Part shown: positions 1 through 8,951 of the stretch, in pieces
Layout: each line of letters starts with the position of its first letter
Numbering within the stretch: position 1 is the stretch's first letter
Assembly: GCA_965223405.1 (NCBI GenBank)
Contig: CBDCWO010000006.1
Span: 3,162,001 to 3,226,000 of the forward strand
Source: CBDCWO01 sp965223405
Lineage (GTDB): Bacteria > Bacteroidota > Bacteroidia > Chitinophagales > Saprospiraceae
Length of the DNA: 64,000 nucleotides
Direction of reading: 5' to 3'
Notes under the pieces: generated by a model
Told to the model about the DNA's origin: nothing
Database searches by the model: none
What the model saw: only the letters and a program-made list of their open reading frames with translations
Program-made: the position numbers and the translations under genes

Positions 1-2
1 GG

Positions 3-854
3 GAAATAGCCCTCAAAGAACGACCTAAGCTGATTCTTTGTGGGGCTTCCGCTTATTCCAGAGATTGGGATTACGAAAGTTTCCGTTCAATTGCCGATGA
101 AGTAGATGCCTTGATATTGGCGGATATAGCACATCCAGCTGGCTTGATCGCTAGTAAATTATTGAACGACCCTCTGCCACATTGCCATATTGTAACCTCT
201 ACAACACACAAGACTTTAAGAGGTCCCAGGGGTGGTATTATTATGATGGGTAAGAACTTTGATAATCCCTGGGGACGCTTGACACGAAAGGGGAAACCAA
301 TTAAAATGTCAGCTATTCTAAACAGTGGGGTATTTCCAGGAATGCAGGGTGGTCCGTTGGAACACGTAATTGCCGCTAAGGCAGTAGCATTCGGCGAGGC
401 TATGACGGAAGATTTCCGCGCATACTGTCGCCAAGTAATAGCCAATGCACAAGCCATGGCCGAGGAATTTATGGAAAGGGGGTATCAGATCGTAAGCGGT
501 GGATCGGACAATCACATGATGTTAATAGATTTGCGTAACAAAGGGGTTACAGGCAAAGAAGTCGAAGAAAAACTAGACCAGATCGGTATTACAGTTAACA
601 AAAATATGGTTCCTTTTGATGATCAAAGTCCGATGGTCACTTCCGGTATTCGGATTGGAACGGCAGCAATTTCATCCCGAGGGATGAAACAAAATGAAAG
701 CCGGTACATTGTGAAATTAATTGACAAGATCATTACCGAAAGTCTCAGTGACGCATTAGTTGAAAACACCAAAAATGAAATTGCAGAAATTAATGACCGC
801 CACCCCTTATATCCTGAGATTAACTACAGCCTGGAAGAAACCGCCAGTTCCTAG
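3..854 (+). CDS. glyA: serine hydroxymethyltransferase, 3' part
   Basis: Cytosolic PLP enzyme that interconverts serine and glycine while charging tetrahydrofolate with a one-carbon unit. The gene is cut by the window edge; the reading frame is open from base 3 and the visible part covers about 283 residues of a family that is usually 420-430 long. The PLP-lysine motif TTHKTLRGPRGG is present, as are a HPAGLIA segment before it and the SGIRIGTAA segment near the C-terminus, both typical of GlyA. It feeds one-carbon units to the purine genes purN and purF further along. It ends with TAG and is followed by a long non-coding repeat region. Identity is firm; the true start lies outside the window. 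Confidence 0.97.
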   Translation, partial: EIALKERPKLILCGASAYSRDWDYESFRSIADEVDALILADIAHPAGLIASKLLNDPLPHCHIVTSTTHKTLRGPRGGIIMMGKNFDNPWGRLTRKGKPIKMSAILNSGVFPGMQGGPLEHVIAAKAVAFGEAMTEDFRAYCRQVIANAQAMAEEFMERGYQIVSGGSDNHMMLIDLRNKGVTGKEVEEKLDQIGITVNKNMVPFDDQSPMVTSGIRIGTAAISSRGMKQNESRYIVKLIDKIITESLSDALVENTKNEIAEINDRHPLYPEINYSLEETASS

Positions 855-960
855 AACTAAACCGGGCCATCTCGAAATTTGCTGCAGGCAGGCTTGTTCT
901 TAAATCAAATCAAAACATACAAGAATAGCGAGATTAGATTTAAGAATTAATGGCTGAAAT

Positions 961-1492
961 GAACATCAAGCAAGGATTAACGAGGTTAGATTTAAGAAGT
1001 ATTGAATGAAATGAATATCGAACAAGGATTAACCGCAGCTGCGGCGGAAGGGAAATTCGATTTGAGAGAATAATATGAATAAGTGAAAACTCAAATAATC
1101 GTTGATAATTCAAAAATCATAAATCGTTGTTCCTTGTTCTTAAATCAAAAGCAGAAGGTCACCCCGAACCCAACTCTGGCAGGCAAGATTTGCTGGATGA
1201 TCAGCAAATGATCGTGATCTGTGTTTAGCATTACTGAAGCATTAATGAGGGCTAGTTGCTTTTTCAAAAGAATATTCAAAAAAAATTGGATACTGGTACG
1301 AACATCGAACAAGGATTAACGATAATAGATTTAAGAAGTATTGAATGAAATGAATATTGAACAAAGATTAACCGCAGCTGCGGCGGAAGGGAAATTCGAT
1401 TTGAGAGAATAATATGAATAAGTGAAAACTCAAATAATCGTTGATAATTCAAAAATCATAAATCGTTGTTCCTTGTTCTTAAATCAAAAGCA
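961..1492. repeat. two-copy direct repeat of about 193 bp
   Basis: Bases 961-1153 and 1300-1492 are near-identical at a constant offset of 339 bases. The copies share the run from GAACATC..CAAGGATTAACG through TTTAAGAAGTATTGAATG, CCGCAGCTGCGG and CGTTGTTCCTTGTTCTTAAA, differing at only a few positions. The insert between them (1154-1299) contains a diverged copy of the repeat type also seen at 5592-5800. No credible reading frame runs through either copy. CCGCAGCTGCGG is itself a perfect 12-base palindrome. I infer a duplicated non-coding repeat cassette rather than a gene remnant. Confidence 0.85.
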
Positions 1493-1600
1493 AGAAGGTC
1501 ATCCCTAAATTGGCTGACGGATCAGCAATAATAGGGGTCTGTGATTGACAATAATGAAACAGAATTTGATTATGGTCTATTGAATATCTAACAAAAATCA
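1154..1600. repeat. diverged copies of dispersed intergenic repeat
   Basis: Two blocks, about 1154-1290 and 1494-1590, resemble the repeat at 5592-5800. Shared runs include AGCAAATG followed by GATCTGTGTTTAGCATT in the first block, and GAAGGTCATCCC, TCAGCAA and AACAGAATTTGATTAT in the second. They alternate with the 193-bp repeat copies, so 961-1600 is a composite array. Together with flanking unassigned bases it makes up the 823-base gap between glyA and truA, in which I see no gene. Confidence 0.7.
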
Positions 1601-1677
1601 GGGCAATTCGATTTAAGAAGTGTTAAGAAATACCCGGTACTCTCAGCTCGATCGGTATTACAGGCTCATTCAAGCCA

Positions 1678-2442
1678 TCAAAATATGCGTTGTTTGAAAA
1701 ATTGGTGTGGATAAGTCACCTGTTCTAAAAACAGACCCTTTGCCGGAACGCTCCATGGCTTAGGTGTGGGAAATTGTTGATCCAGACTTTCTTTTATAGA
1801 CTCCAATGTGATCTTGCCAATGGCTACATTTAAACATGCTCCAACCATTAACCTGACCATACCCCGTAGAAACCGGTTGGATTTCACCCGGAAACGAAGT
1901 CTGGATCCACCATCCAACGATTCCCATTGACTGGCCGATAACTTGCAATATTTGGTTTTTGTATCCGACTTGCTTTTACAAAACGGACTGAATTCACGGT
2001 AGTTTAGAAATAGATTTGCAGTTGCCTGTAGAAGGTCGAATTGGATTTTAGGATACTGTAAAAACACAAATTGTTGATGAATCTTAAAAGGACTTTTTTG
2101 ACGCGCAATATCATATCGATAGGTACGATCTAATGCATCAAAACGAGCATGTGCCTCGGAGTCGGTTAGGTAAATCTCATAGACTACAATATCATCCGGA
2201 AGCAGTGCATTAAGGCGCATTCCAAGGTTGGATGGGGTGAGACCTATGCCGTCAAAATGTGCATAGAATTGAGAAGCATGTACTCCGGCATCGGTTCTGC
2301 CACATCCCACTATGTGGATTTCGCGATTAAAAATATTTTCTAGTACCTTCTCGAGACAGCTTTGAACGGATACTCCATTGGGTTGATTTTGCCAGCCCAC
2401 ATAATGCGTTCCCTGGTAAGCTAAATGTAAAAAGTAGCGCAT
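1678..2442 (-). CDS. truA: tRNA pseudouridine synthase A
   Basis: Converts uridines 38-40 of the tRNA anticodon stem to pseudouridine. At 254 residues it has normal family length. The catalytic-aspartate motif GCGRTDAGVHA is intact, with the early FLHLAYQGTHYVGWQNQPNG segment and the later SNRFLRGMVRLMVG segment characteristic of TruA. It starts with ATG at 2442. It is divergent from nothing nearby: the next gene (DoxX-like) lies on the same strand about 330 bases upstream, so truA probably has its own promoter, which I could not identify. Its 3' end faces the composite repeat region. Confidence 0.97.
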   Translation of the reverse strand: MRYFLHLAYQGTHYVGWQNQPNGVSVQSCLEKVLENIFNREIHIVGCGRTDAGVHASQFYAHFDGIGLTPSNLGMRLNALLPDDIVVYEIYLTDSEAHARFDALDRTYRYDIARQKSPFKIHQQFVFLQYPKIQFDLLQATANLFLNYREFSPFCKSKSDTKTKYCKLSASQWESLDGGSRLRFRVKSNRFLRGMVRLMVGACLNVAIGKITLESIKESLDQQFPTPKPWSVPAKGLFLEQVTYPHQFFKQRIF

Positions 2443-2770
2443 CGGACGAAAATAAGCATGACCGAGCTAAAAATAAATTTCTGGCTAGGAAATATAGAGT
2501 TTCATGTCATAATGGTAATAGTCAACTCATTACACTTGCAATAGAAGACCTCTTTTGCTTATAATTTGTTGTATAGTTTGGTTTAGGTCGTTTAGTTTTT
2601 ATCCGTATTTCAAAACCACGAAAAATAGATTGCATGAGGTTCATGCCAAAAGCGGACCATATCATGACTGGCATGATATGGTTGCTTCTAATGAGGCAAA
2701 GAATATCCTCTTTGCCTCAGAGATACACATAAATAAAATAATTCTGCGAAATGGATGAGGTATGAGGTAT
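2443..2770. other. intergenic region with two perfect hairpins
   Basis: This 328-base gap lies between the start of truA and the end of the DoxX-like gene, both on the minus strand. It holds two adjacent perfect inverted repeats: 10-bp arms CCATATCATG and CATGATATGG at 2657-2681 with a 5-base loop, and 9-bp arms GAGGCAAAG and CTTTGCCTC at 2693-2718 with an 8-base loop. Neither is followed by a T-run on the minus strand, so a plain intrinsic terminator for the DoxX-like gene is only one option; a transcript-stabilising element or protein-binding site is another. A 67-codon open frame across the hairpins looks incidental. Confidence 0.6.
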
Positions 2771-3148
2771 TTATCCAATCACCGAATTATCTTTTGCTAA
2801 TTGAGCGGCTAATAAGGCTCCGCCGGCCAGAGCAATATCCTTTAACATTCCTCCCATAGACATTGCCATTGCATTGTCATCGGCAGCGTTCATTAATCCG
2901 GGCAAATGGATAGTAAATGCCGTGAGAAGTAAGAACAAAGCCAAAAGTACTGCTGCTAACTTGTCCAATTTTCCGATGATCAGACTTATACCCGCAAGGA
3001 TAAGTGCTAAACCTGTGAGGTAGACGATAAATGCTCCTCCAAATGGAGCCATTCCGGCCATGCTTTCTGCGTTCATAAAGTGCAATACTCCAAATATTAT
3101 CATGGGGATTGCTAATAGGTATTTTCCAAGTCCAAGTACACTTTGCAT
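2771..3148 (-). CDS. DoxX-like membrane protein
   Basis: Small integral membrane protein of 125 residues with four hydrophobic segments (roughly residues 8-24, 38-58, 63-83 and 103-120), the topology of the DoxX/DoxD family. The phrase IIFGVLHFMNAESMAG near the N-terminus and the short polar loops fit DoxX-like proteins of Bacteroidota. Family members are linked to thiosulfate:quinone oxidoreductase subunits in archaea, but most bacterial homologues have no proven role, so no reaction is assigned. It stands alone; its start is ATG at 3148. Confidence 0.75.
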   Translation of the reverse strand: MQSVLGLGKYLLAIPMIIFGVLHFMNAESMAGMAPFGGAFIVYLTGLALILAGISLIIGKLDKLAAVLLALFLLLTAFTIHLPGLMNAADDNAMAMSMGGMLKDIALAGGALLAAQLAKDNSVIG

Positions 3149-3392
3149 AATTTTGATTTTTAGTATTATTTAAGAAAACATATTTAAGTTAGTAATATTT
3201 ATTTATAATCTATATGTTCTTTTAATAAAAGCACAAAATATCGTTTGGCAGACACTTTTATGATTTAAGTGCCTAAAAACCTTCATTCATCTAATCCGTT
3301 CCGTTACATACATGTTATTACCTTTTAATAATGATGGATGTCATTTTGATACATGATAAAATAGTACCTTTACATCTATTAAAAATGAGGGG

Positions 3393-4082
3393 TTGAAACC
3401 AATAATTGATGTAATTATCCCTGCTTATAATGAGGTAGCATCCATTGGAAGTGTATTGAAGGATGTTCCGAAAAAATGGGTACGCGAAATAGTTGTAGCG
3501 GATAATGCGAGTACAGATAATACAGGACAAGTGGCGACTGACGAAGGGGCCACGGTGGTTTTACAACCACAGCAGGGTTATGGAAATGCCTGCTTGAAAG
3601 GGATTGAGTATCTGAGTGGTAAAAGGATTCCGCCTGATATTGTGGTTTTTTTAGATGCGGACTATTCTGATCATCCAGAGGAATTACCTCAGCTGGTAGC
3701 ACCAATTATTGAAAGTGATTTTGATTTGGTGATTGGCTCACGTGCTTTGGGGAATCTGGAATCTGGAGCCATGATGCCGCAACAAATTTTTGGTAATTGG
3801 CTGGCAACCACATTGATAAAAATGATCTACCGGTACAAGTTTACAGATCTGGGTCCCTTCAGAGCCATTAAGTGGGACAAACTGAAGGAAATTAAGATGG
3901 TAGATAAAAACTTTGGATGGACAGTAGAAATGCAGGTGAAAGCTGCCAAATATGGATTGAAATGTACGGAAGTTCCGGTGACCTATCGCAAGCGAATTGG
4001 GATTTCTAAAGTATCAGGCACGATGAGAGGAACTATATTAGCAGGACATAAAATTTTATGGACCATATTTAAGTTGATATGA
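3393..4082 (+). CDS. glycosyltransferase family 2, dolichol-phosphate-mannose-synthase-like
   Basis: Likely transfers a sugar from a nucleotide-sugar to a lipid carrier or other acceptor at the cytoplasmic face of the membrane. It has 229 residues, a GT-A fold: DVIIPAYNE at 6-14, DNASTDNT near 38-45 and the metal-binding DAD around 87-90. There are no real membrane spans except a weak hydrophobic tail. The start is TTG at 3393; an ATG at 3385 is out of frame and meets a stop at once. A -7-like TACCTTTA at 3365-3372 lies at a suitable distance. Its last four bases overlap the next glycosyltransferase (ATGA), so the two are co-translated. Donor and acceptor are unknown. Confidence 0.85.
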   Translation: MKPIIDVIIPAYNEVASIGSVLKDVPKKWVREIVVADNASTDNTGQVATDEGATVVLQPQQGYGNACLKGIEYLSGKRIPPDIVVFLDADYSDHPEELPQLVAPIIESDFDLVIGSRALGNLESGAMMPQQIFGNWLATTLIKMIYRYKFTDLGPFRAIKWDKLKEIKMVDKNFGWTVEMQVKAAKYGLKCTEVPVTYRKRIGISKVSGTMRGTILAGHKILWTIFKLI

Positions 4083-5569
4083 ATTACTTGATTTCGGCGG
4101 GTTCTTATTTAATATTGGCGATTTACATCGTGGCCCTGGCTTATATCACTTTGTTTTGTATCATGCAGTTTCATCTCTTATATCTGTACAGAAAAGAGAA
4201 AAAGAAAAAGGGAATTCAAAGTCCACCTGGCGGTGGTGGTGATTTGCCAATAGTAACTATCCAGCTACCCATCTACAATGAGTTGTATGTGGTGGAAAGG
4301 TTAATTGATAATATTGTCAAAATCAACTATCCCAAAGACCTGCTGGAGATTCAGGTTTTGGACGACAGTACGGATGAAACGGTAGAGATTACCAAGGCAA
4401 AGGTTAAGGAATATCAGGAAAAAGGGTTTGACATCAAGCACATTCATCGTAAAGACCGCAAGGGATTCAAAGCTGGTGCGCTGCATGAAGGACTACAGGT
4501 GGCAAAAGGGGAATTTGTGGCCATTTTTGACGCAGACTTTCTGCCCAAACCCAATTTTATTATCAATACCATTGATCATTTTAAGGATCCTAATGTAGCC
4601 GTAGTACAAACCAGATGGGAACATATCAATGAAAGTTATTCTCTGATTACGGAATTGCAAGCTTTTCAGCTAAATGTGCACTTCTCAATCGAACAAACCG
4701 GACGTCAAGCTGGTCAATATATGTTGCAGTTTAACGGTACTGCTGGAATATGGAGAAGAACTGCTGTAGATGATGCCGGCGGATGGCAACCCGATACACT
4801 CACAGAGGATTTAGATCTAAGTTACCGAGCTCAATTAAAGGGTTGGAAAATCATGTATTTGGAGGAGATTGGCTCTCCGGCTGAATTACCGGCCGAAATG
4901 AATGGACTGAAATCGCAACAACATCGTTGGATGAAAGGGGGGGCGGAAACAGCTAAAAAAATTCTACCATCTGTGTGGAAGTCCGATATTTCTTTTGGGA
5001 AGAAGTTCCATGCTACTCTTCATTTAATGGCAAGTGGGATTTTCATTTTTGTTTTTATCATCGGTGTGTTCAGTGTGCCGGTTTTGTTTATGCTAAAACC
5101 CTTAGGGATTGATTCTACCTGGTTTGCTATTTGCCTGACCGGGTTATTGTCCATTGTAGCCGTGTACTATGTCGCGAATGTCAAAGTGGCTTGGGCTGAT
5201 CGTTCACCAGCTAGAATGGTGTTAAAGTTTATTTTTCTATTTCCCTTGTTTCTCTCATTATCCATGGGGCTTTCACTTCACAATTCTGTCGCGGTGATCC
5301 AAGGTTGGATCGGTAAAAAATCGGCTTTTGTGCGTACACCCAAGTTCAACCTCAAAGGCGTAAGAGAAAACCTGAACAAGAAGAAATATCTTTCCGGTAA
5401 ATTCTCGCTTTTAACCATTTTGGAAGGTGTTTTGACGCTTTATTTCGCGACCGCACTCATAGCTGGAATTGCCAGCGGGAACACAGCGTTTCTTATTTTT
5501 CATATCATGTTGATGATTGGTTATGGTATGATCTTTTATTACACCTTGCGCAATTTACGATACAAGTAA
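4079..5569 (+). CDS. processive-type family 2 glycosyltransferase (cellulose-synthase/glucomannan-synthase-like)
   Basis: Membrane glycosyltransferase of 496 residues. An N-terminal span at about 8-36 precedes a cytoplasmic GT2 domain with PIYNE (64-68), DDST (95-98), DAD (151-153), ED (243-244) and QQHRW (280-284), the D,D,D,QxxRW signature of processive beta-glycan synthases; four or so C-terminal spans follow between about 310 and 490. It could polymerise a beta-linked glycan or add single residues; homologues are often mislabelled as cellulose synthase. It overlaps the upstream GT2 gene by four bases and is followed by a repeat region before the membrane GT-C gene, so the three may form one pathway. 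Confidence 0.85.
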   Translation: MNYLISAGSYLILAIYIVALAYITLFCIMQFHLLYLYRKEKKKKGIQSPPGGGGDLPIVTIQLPIYNELYVVERLIDNIVKINYPKDLLEIQVLDDSTDETVEITKAKVKEYQEKGFDIKHIHRKDRKGFKAGALHEGLQVAKGEFVAIFDADFLPKPNFIINTIDHFKDPNVAVVQTRWEHINESYSLITELQAFQLNVHFSIEQTGRQAGQYMLQFNGTAGIWRRTAVDDAGGWQPDTLTEDLDLSYRAQLKGWKIMYLEEIGSPAELPAEMNGLKSQQHRWMKGGAETAKKILPSVWKSDISFGKKFHATLHLMASGIFIFVFIIGVFSVPVLFMLKPLGIDSTWFAICLTGLLSIVAVYYVANVKVAWADRSPARMVLKFIFLFPLFLSLSMGLSLHNSVAVIQGWIGKKSAFVRTPKFNLKGVRENLNKKKYLSGKFSLLTILEGVLTLYFATALIAGIASGNTAFLIFHIMLMIGYGMIFYYTLRNLRYK

Positions 5570-5591
5570 ATTTTAAACCATAACAAAAAAA

Positions 5592-5800
5592 GGAAGGTCA
5601 TCCCGAGATTTGTTAGTTTGTCAGCAAATGTTCGGGATCTGTGTTTTGTCTTAATGTAACAGAATTTGATTATAGTCCATTGGATAAAGCACACGGATCC
5701 TGAAACATGTTCAGGATGACATCAGGAAATAGCAAATGTTTGGGATCTGTGTTTAGCATTGTCGAAACGGTAAAAAGGGTCAGTTGGTTTTTCAAGAGAA
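5592..5800. repeat. palindromic dispersed repeat (REP-like)
   Basis: The gap between the GT2 and GT-C genes consists mostly of a repeat related to 1154-1290 and 1494-1590. It contains ATCCCGA (5600-5606) paired with TCGGGAT (5632-5638), and a tight hairpin with 8-bp arms ATCCTGAA (5697-5704) and TTCAGGAT (5710-5717). The phrase GATCTGTGTTT occurs at the end of two internal sub-units. Such GTCATCC/GGATC palindromes are common intergenic elements in Bacteroidota (from memory). I infer a non-coding mobile or REP-type element rather than a promoter. Confidence 0.75.
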
Positions 5801-5838
5801 CATAAATGAAACTTGGTAAGTTTCCTTAATTTTACGAA

Positions 5839-7179
5839 ATGAACCATAGACCTCGCGCTATATTTTTGGTGCTCTGTTTTATTGTGGTTTTGGTACTTTT
5901 TAATTACGGAGTTGGCCAAGAGCAATTTAACCTGATTATCGCCTCCTACAGTATCCTCTTTGGCATTGCCTTCCTGATTAACTTTCGGTATAAATACAGC
6001 TGGAATCTCCGGCAATGGCTTTGGATTTGTATTATTGTCAGATTTACCTTACTATTTAATACACCCGGATTGTCAGATGATGTTTATCGTTTCATCTGGG
6101 ATGGGGAGATGATGTGGAAAGGTCTCAATCCATATCTTTACCTGCCGGAGGATATCCTGGGACCATTGGTGATCCAAGACCAAACCTACCAACAGATATT
6201 TGATCTGCTCAACTCCCAGAATTACTATTCCGTTTATCCGCCTGCTGCTCAAGTGACCTTTGCGGTTGCGACTCTATTTCCAGTTTCATCGATTAAGCTC
6301 CAGATCATCGTACTCAAATTCCTTTTACTTGGGGGTGAAGCCATAGCCATGTGGACCTTGATGCGTTTGCTTAAATTGATGAACAAAGACCCTTTTCAAT
6401 TCCTATGGTACGGGTTGAATCCTCTGGTAATCGTGGAGGTTATGGGCAACCTGCATTATGAAGGATTGATGTGTGCAGTGATCGGTCTAGCCCTATGGCA
6501 GGCCTTCAAATACTGGCCCTGGAGAACCGCAATCAGTCTATCGACTGCCTTTGCATTGAAGCTTCATGCTGCATTTGCCGGACCATTTATCTGGAAGTAT
6601 TTCTATCCCAAGCGATCTCATTGGATATTCCTATTAGTATCTGTGGTGGGTACTTGTACCTGGTTTGCTCCATTTTACAACCCAGGCTTTATGACGAAAT
6701 TTTCGCAAAGCCTGGACTTATATTTTCAAAGTTTTGAATTTAATGCCAGTATATATTATTTAGTAAGGTGGGTTGGGTGGCAAATCAAAGGATATAATAT
6801 GATCCAGGTAATTGGACCCTATTTGATGATTATTCCCATAGTAACGGCACTGGTGTTATTATTAAAACAAAGACCTGGTGATCCGCTTAGGTGTATCCAT
6901 GCGATTCTGTTTTCAATGACTGCATACTTTTTATGTACAACTACCCTTCACCCCTGGTATATCATCACGTTGGTATTTCTATCCGTTTTGAGCAATTACA
7001 AATATCCACTTTTGTGGTCCTTCGTTGTTGTCTGGAGTTATAGTCACTATCAGAATGGGCTCATTGGAGAACGGTGGGGTTGGATCATTTTCGAATACGT
7101 GGTACTGGTCGCATTTATGCTTTACGAATTCATTAATTTCAAGGGAAAAGCCGAATTTTTGGTTGATAGTAAAGTCTGA
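5839..7179 (+). CDS. membrane glycosyltransferase, GT-C fold (polyprenol-phosphate-sugar dependent)
   Basis: A very hydrophobic protein of 446 residues with about ten membrane spans. The early periplasmic loop carries LSDDVYRFIWDG at 78-89; an acidic pair in the first loop is the hallmark of GT-C glycosyltransferases that take sugar from a polyprenyl phosphate on the outer face of the inner membrane. It resembles the mannosyltransferase-like proteins of Bacteroidota. The GT2 enzyme at 3393 could supply the polyprenyl-phosphate sugar (inference). A -7-like TAATTTTA at 5827-5834 sits only four bases before the ATG at 5839. Specificity cannot be read from sequence. Confidence 0.75.
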   Translation: MNHRPRAIFLVLCFIVVLVLFNYGVGQEQFNLIIASYSILFGIAFLINFRYKYSWNLRQWLWICIIVRFTLLFNTPGLSDDVYRFIWDGEMMWKGLNPYLYLPEDILGPLVIQDQTYQQIFDLLNSQNYYSVYPPAAQVTFAVATLFPVSSIKLQIIVLKFLLLGGEAIAMWTLMRLLKLMNKDPFQFLWYGLNPLVIVEVMGNLHYEGLMCAVIGLALWQAFKYWPWRTAISLSTAFALKLHAAFAGPFIWKYFYPKRSHWIFLLVSVVGTCTWFAPFYNPGFMTKFSQSLDLYFQSFEFNASIYYLVRWVGWQIKGYNMIQVIGPYLMIIPIVTALVLLLKQRPGDPLRCIHAILFSMTAYFLCTTTLHPWYIITLVFLSVLSNYKYPLLWSFVVVWSYSHYQNGLIGERWGWIIFEYVVLVAFMLYEFINFKGKAEFLVDSKV

Positions 7180-7470
7180 AATGCCTAAGATTTAGTGCCT
7201 TAAACCACATAAGAATCCGTCATTTTTTGGCAAAATTTAGGCAAAATCTATACAATTCTGGAGGTGTTAAGTATCCCTACGAGAAACTTGCGGAACTTTA
7301 TCAGTACCGGATCAAACAGGTTATTGAAATAACTATTTTGGTTTGGTTATTAAGTCAGACTTGTAGTTTAGATTTTTGCAATTTTCTTTCATTAAACGTC
7401 TTACTAATCAAAGTTTTGTCACTTTCTGATTCTGACCCCGTCCAGGCTGGATCTCTAACACCATTCTATT

Positions 7471-8052
7471 TTACCCGTTGTCTTCCGATTTTGAGACCAA
7501 AGATTCAATGACTTGGGGATAATGTCTGTGTTCCAGGTTTAATACTTTGGCGGCTATAGCTTCAGGGGAATCTTCAGGGAGTAAGTCGGTCCTGGCCTGG
7601 AAAATTAATTTGCCTTCATCGTATTTCTTATTGACATAGTGTATGGACATTCCCGATTCTGATTCACCAGCAGCTTTGACCGCGCGGTGAACATTCATAC
7701 CATACATGCCCTTCCCACCATATTTTGGCAATAAAGCCGGATGAATATTTATCATCTTATTGGGATAGGCATCAATTAGGTATTCCGGAATTAACCACAG
7801 GAAACCGGCAAGTACGATCCAGTCTATCTTCCGGTATTGTAATTGGTGTAATAGCTGTTGGGATTTGGTAAAACTTTTTCGACTGATTAAAATTACCGGA
7901 ATTTGATGTTCCTGAGCAATTTTGATCACTCCGGCATTGGGATTATTACATACAATACAATCTACAGAGATGTCCTGGTTATTGTCAAAATACTTGATAA
8001 TACATTTTGCGTTGGATCCACCACCGGAAGCGAAGATAGCTAATCGGGTCAT
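7471..8052 (-). CDS. purN: phosphoribosylglycinamide formyltransferase
   Basis: Third step of de novo purine synthesis: transfers formyl from 10-formyl-tetrahydrofolate to GAR. The 193-residue protein has normal length. GGGSNAKC at 10-17 binds the phosphate, and the catalytic trio is visible as N102 and H104 in NIHPALLP and D145 in KYDEG. Its ATG overlaps the end of porD by four bases (ATGA on the minus strand), so it is the last gene of the bamD-rpoZ-coaBC-porD-purN operon. Downstream, 7180-7470 holds nothing I can recognise apart from an incidental frame running into purN on the opposite strand. Confidence 0.97.
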   Translation of the reverse strand: MTRLAIFASGGGSNAKCIIKYFDNNQDISVDCIVCNNPNAGVIKIAQEHQIPVILISRKSFTKSQQLLHQLQYRKIDWIVLAGFLWLIPEYLIDAYPNKMINIHPALLPKYGGKGMYGMNVHRAVKAAGESESGMSIHYVNKKYDEGKLIFQARTDLLPEDSPEAIAAKVLNLEHRHYPQVIESLVSKSEDNG

Positions 8053-8951
8053 CTCAAAGTTCGATATAATTGTAAATTGGATGGATCCACCCGTGTCATA
8101 ATTTGATACACCTTGGTTTTTTCGACTCCAGTTCCATTTTTATAAATTTCTACAATTTCTGAAGCCTTGGAAGAGGCGATGATGCTTAGGATAATTGAAT
8201 TGGGATACGCACGGTTTACCTGATCGAATTGTTCAATGGCTTTTACCATGAGTTCTTTGCCCTTATTGACATCATCATACATAATATCCAGACAGCGAAG
8301 GTGGTAATCATGAAAGGCTTTCCGGAGTGGTTTGATCCGAGGACTTAAAAGATTTTCAACCAACCAATACCTGGTCTTATTTTTTCCAGCGGAGGTCCAA
8401 CCAGCATCGCTGGTTAGATTTGCAGGTAAACCGTTAATAATGTTCTGTGCTGCATTGTAGTAATTATCACCTCCAAAAAGGCTGAAGGAGTCATAATCCA
8501 ACCCCAAGATGATATTAGCATAAAAAGAGATTACTGCAGTTAGATTATCTGTAAATTGGTTGGGTTTATACTGTAGGGGTAGCGATTGCTCGTAAGAAAA
8601 ATTAACCTGTTTATCCTGGAAAGAAAAGATGGTAGTTTGATAACTACTTCCATATACCGGACGGGTTGCCTGGATATTGAGAGTAGCTTCAAATGTATTT
8701 TGATCTATTTCCCGAGTAATGGTGAGTCCCATAATACAATCGATCTTTTCTTCTTCAAGAAACTGATGATTGGTCCATCTGGTGTTGTTCATTAGTTCAT
8801 TTAATGACTTTTCCAAGGTACTGAATACCCTCTTATCTACTTGTTGTAGTTTAGGAGTTGATACCGTAAATACACAGTTGAATTCTTGACTGTAAATATT
8901 TGAAATGAAACAAATTATTACGAATAGAGAAGTTATGATTTTGATTTTCAT
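8049..8951 (-). CDS. porD: PorD-like protein (DUF4835)
   Basis: Secreted protein of 300 residues with a signal peptide ending near residue 21 (IICFISNIYS-Q). The rest matches the DUF4835/PorD family of Bacteroidota: early EFNC, a NNTRW motif, the ATRPVYGSSYQTT block, FYANIILGLDYDSFSLFGG and a GW near the middle. PorD is listed among type IX secretion components in Porphyromonas, but its precise task is not settled. It begins four bases inside the coaBC stop and ends four bases inside purN, the neighbourhood in which this family is usually found. Presence alone does not show that a full secretion system exists. Confidence 0.88.
   Translation of the reverse strand: MKIKIITSLFVIICFISNIYSQEFNCVFTVSTPKLQQVDKRVFSTLEKSLNELMNNTRWTNHQFLEEEKIDCIMGLTITREIDQNTFEATLNIQATRPVYGSSYQTTIFSFQDKQVNFSYEQSLPLQYKPNQFTDNLTAVISFYANIILGLDYDSFSLFGGDNYYNAAQNIINGLPANLTSDAGWTSAGKNKTRYWLVENLLSPRIKPLRKAFHDYHLRCLDIMYDDVNKGKELMVKAIEQFDQVNRAYPNSIILSIIASSKASEIVEIYKNGTGVEKTKVYQIMTRVDPSNLQLYRTLR

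Noticed and set aside
2555..2758. 67-codon plus-strand frame between truA and the DoxX-like gene
   Set aside because: It runs through two perfect hairpins, has no family resemblance and no promoter.
7227..7511. 94-codon plus-strand frame before purN
   Set aside because: It runs into the 3' end of purN on the other strand and its composition does not look like a protein.
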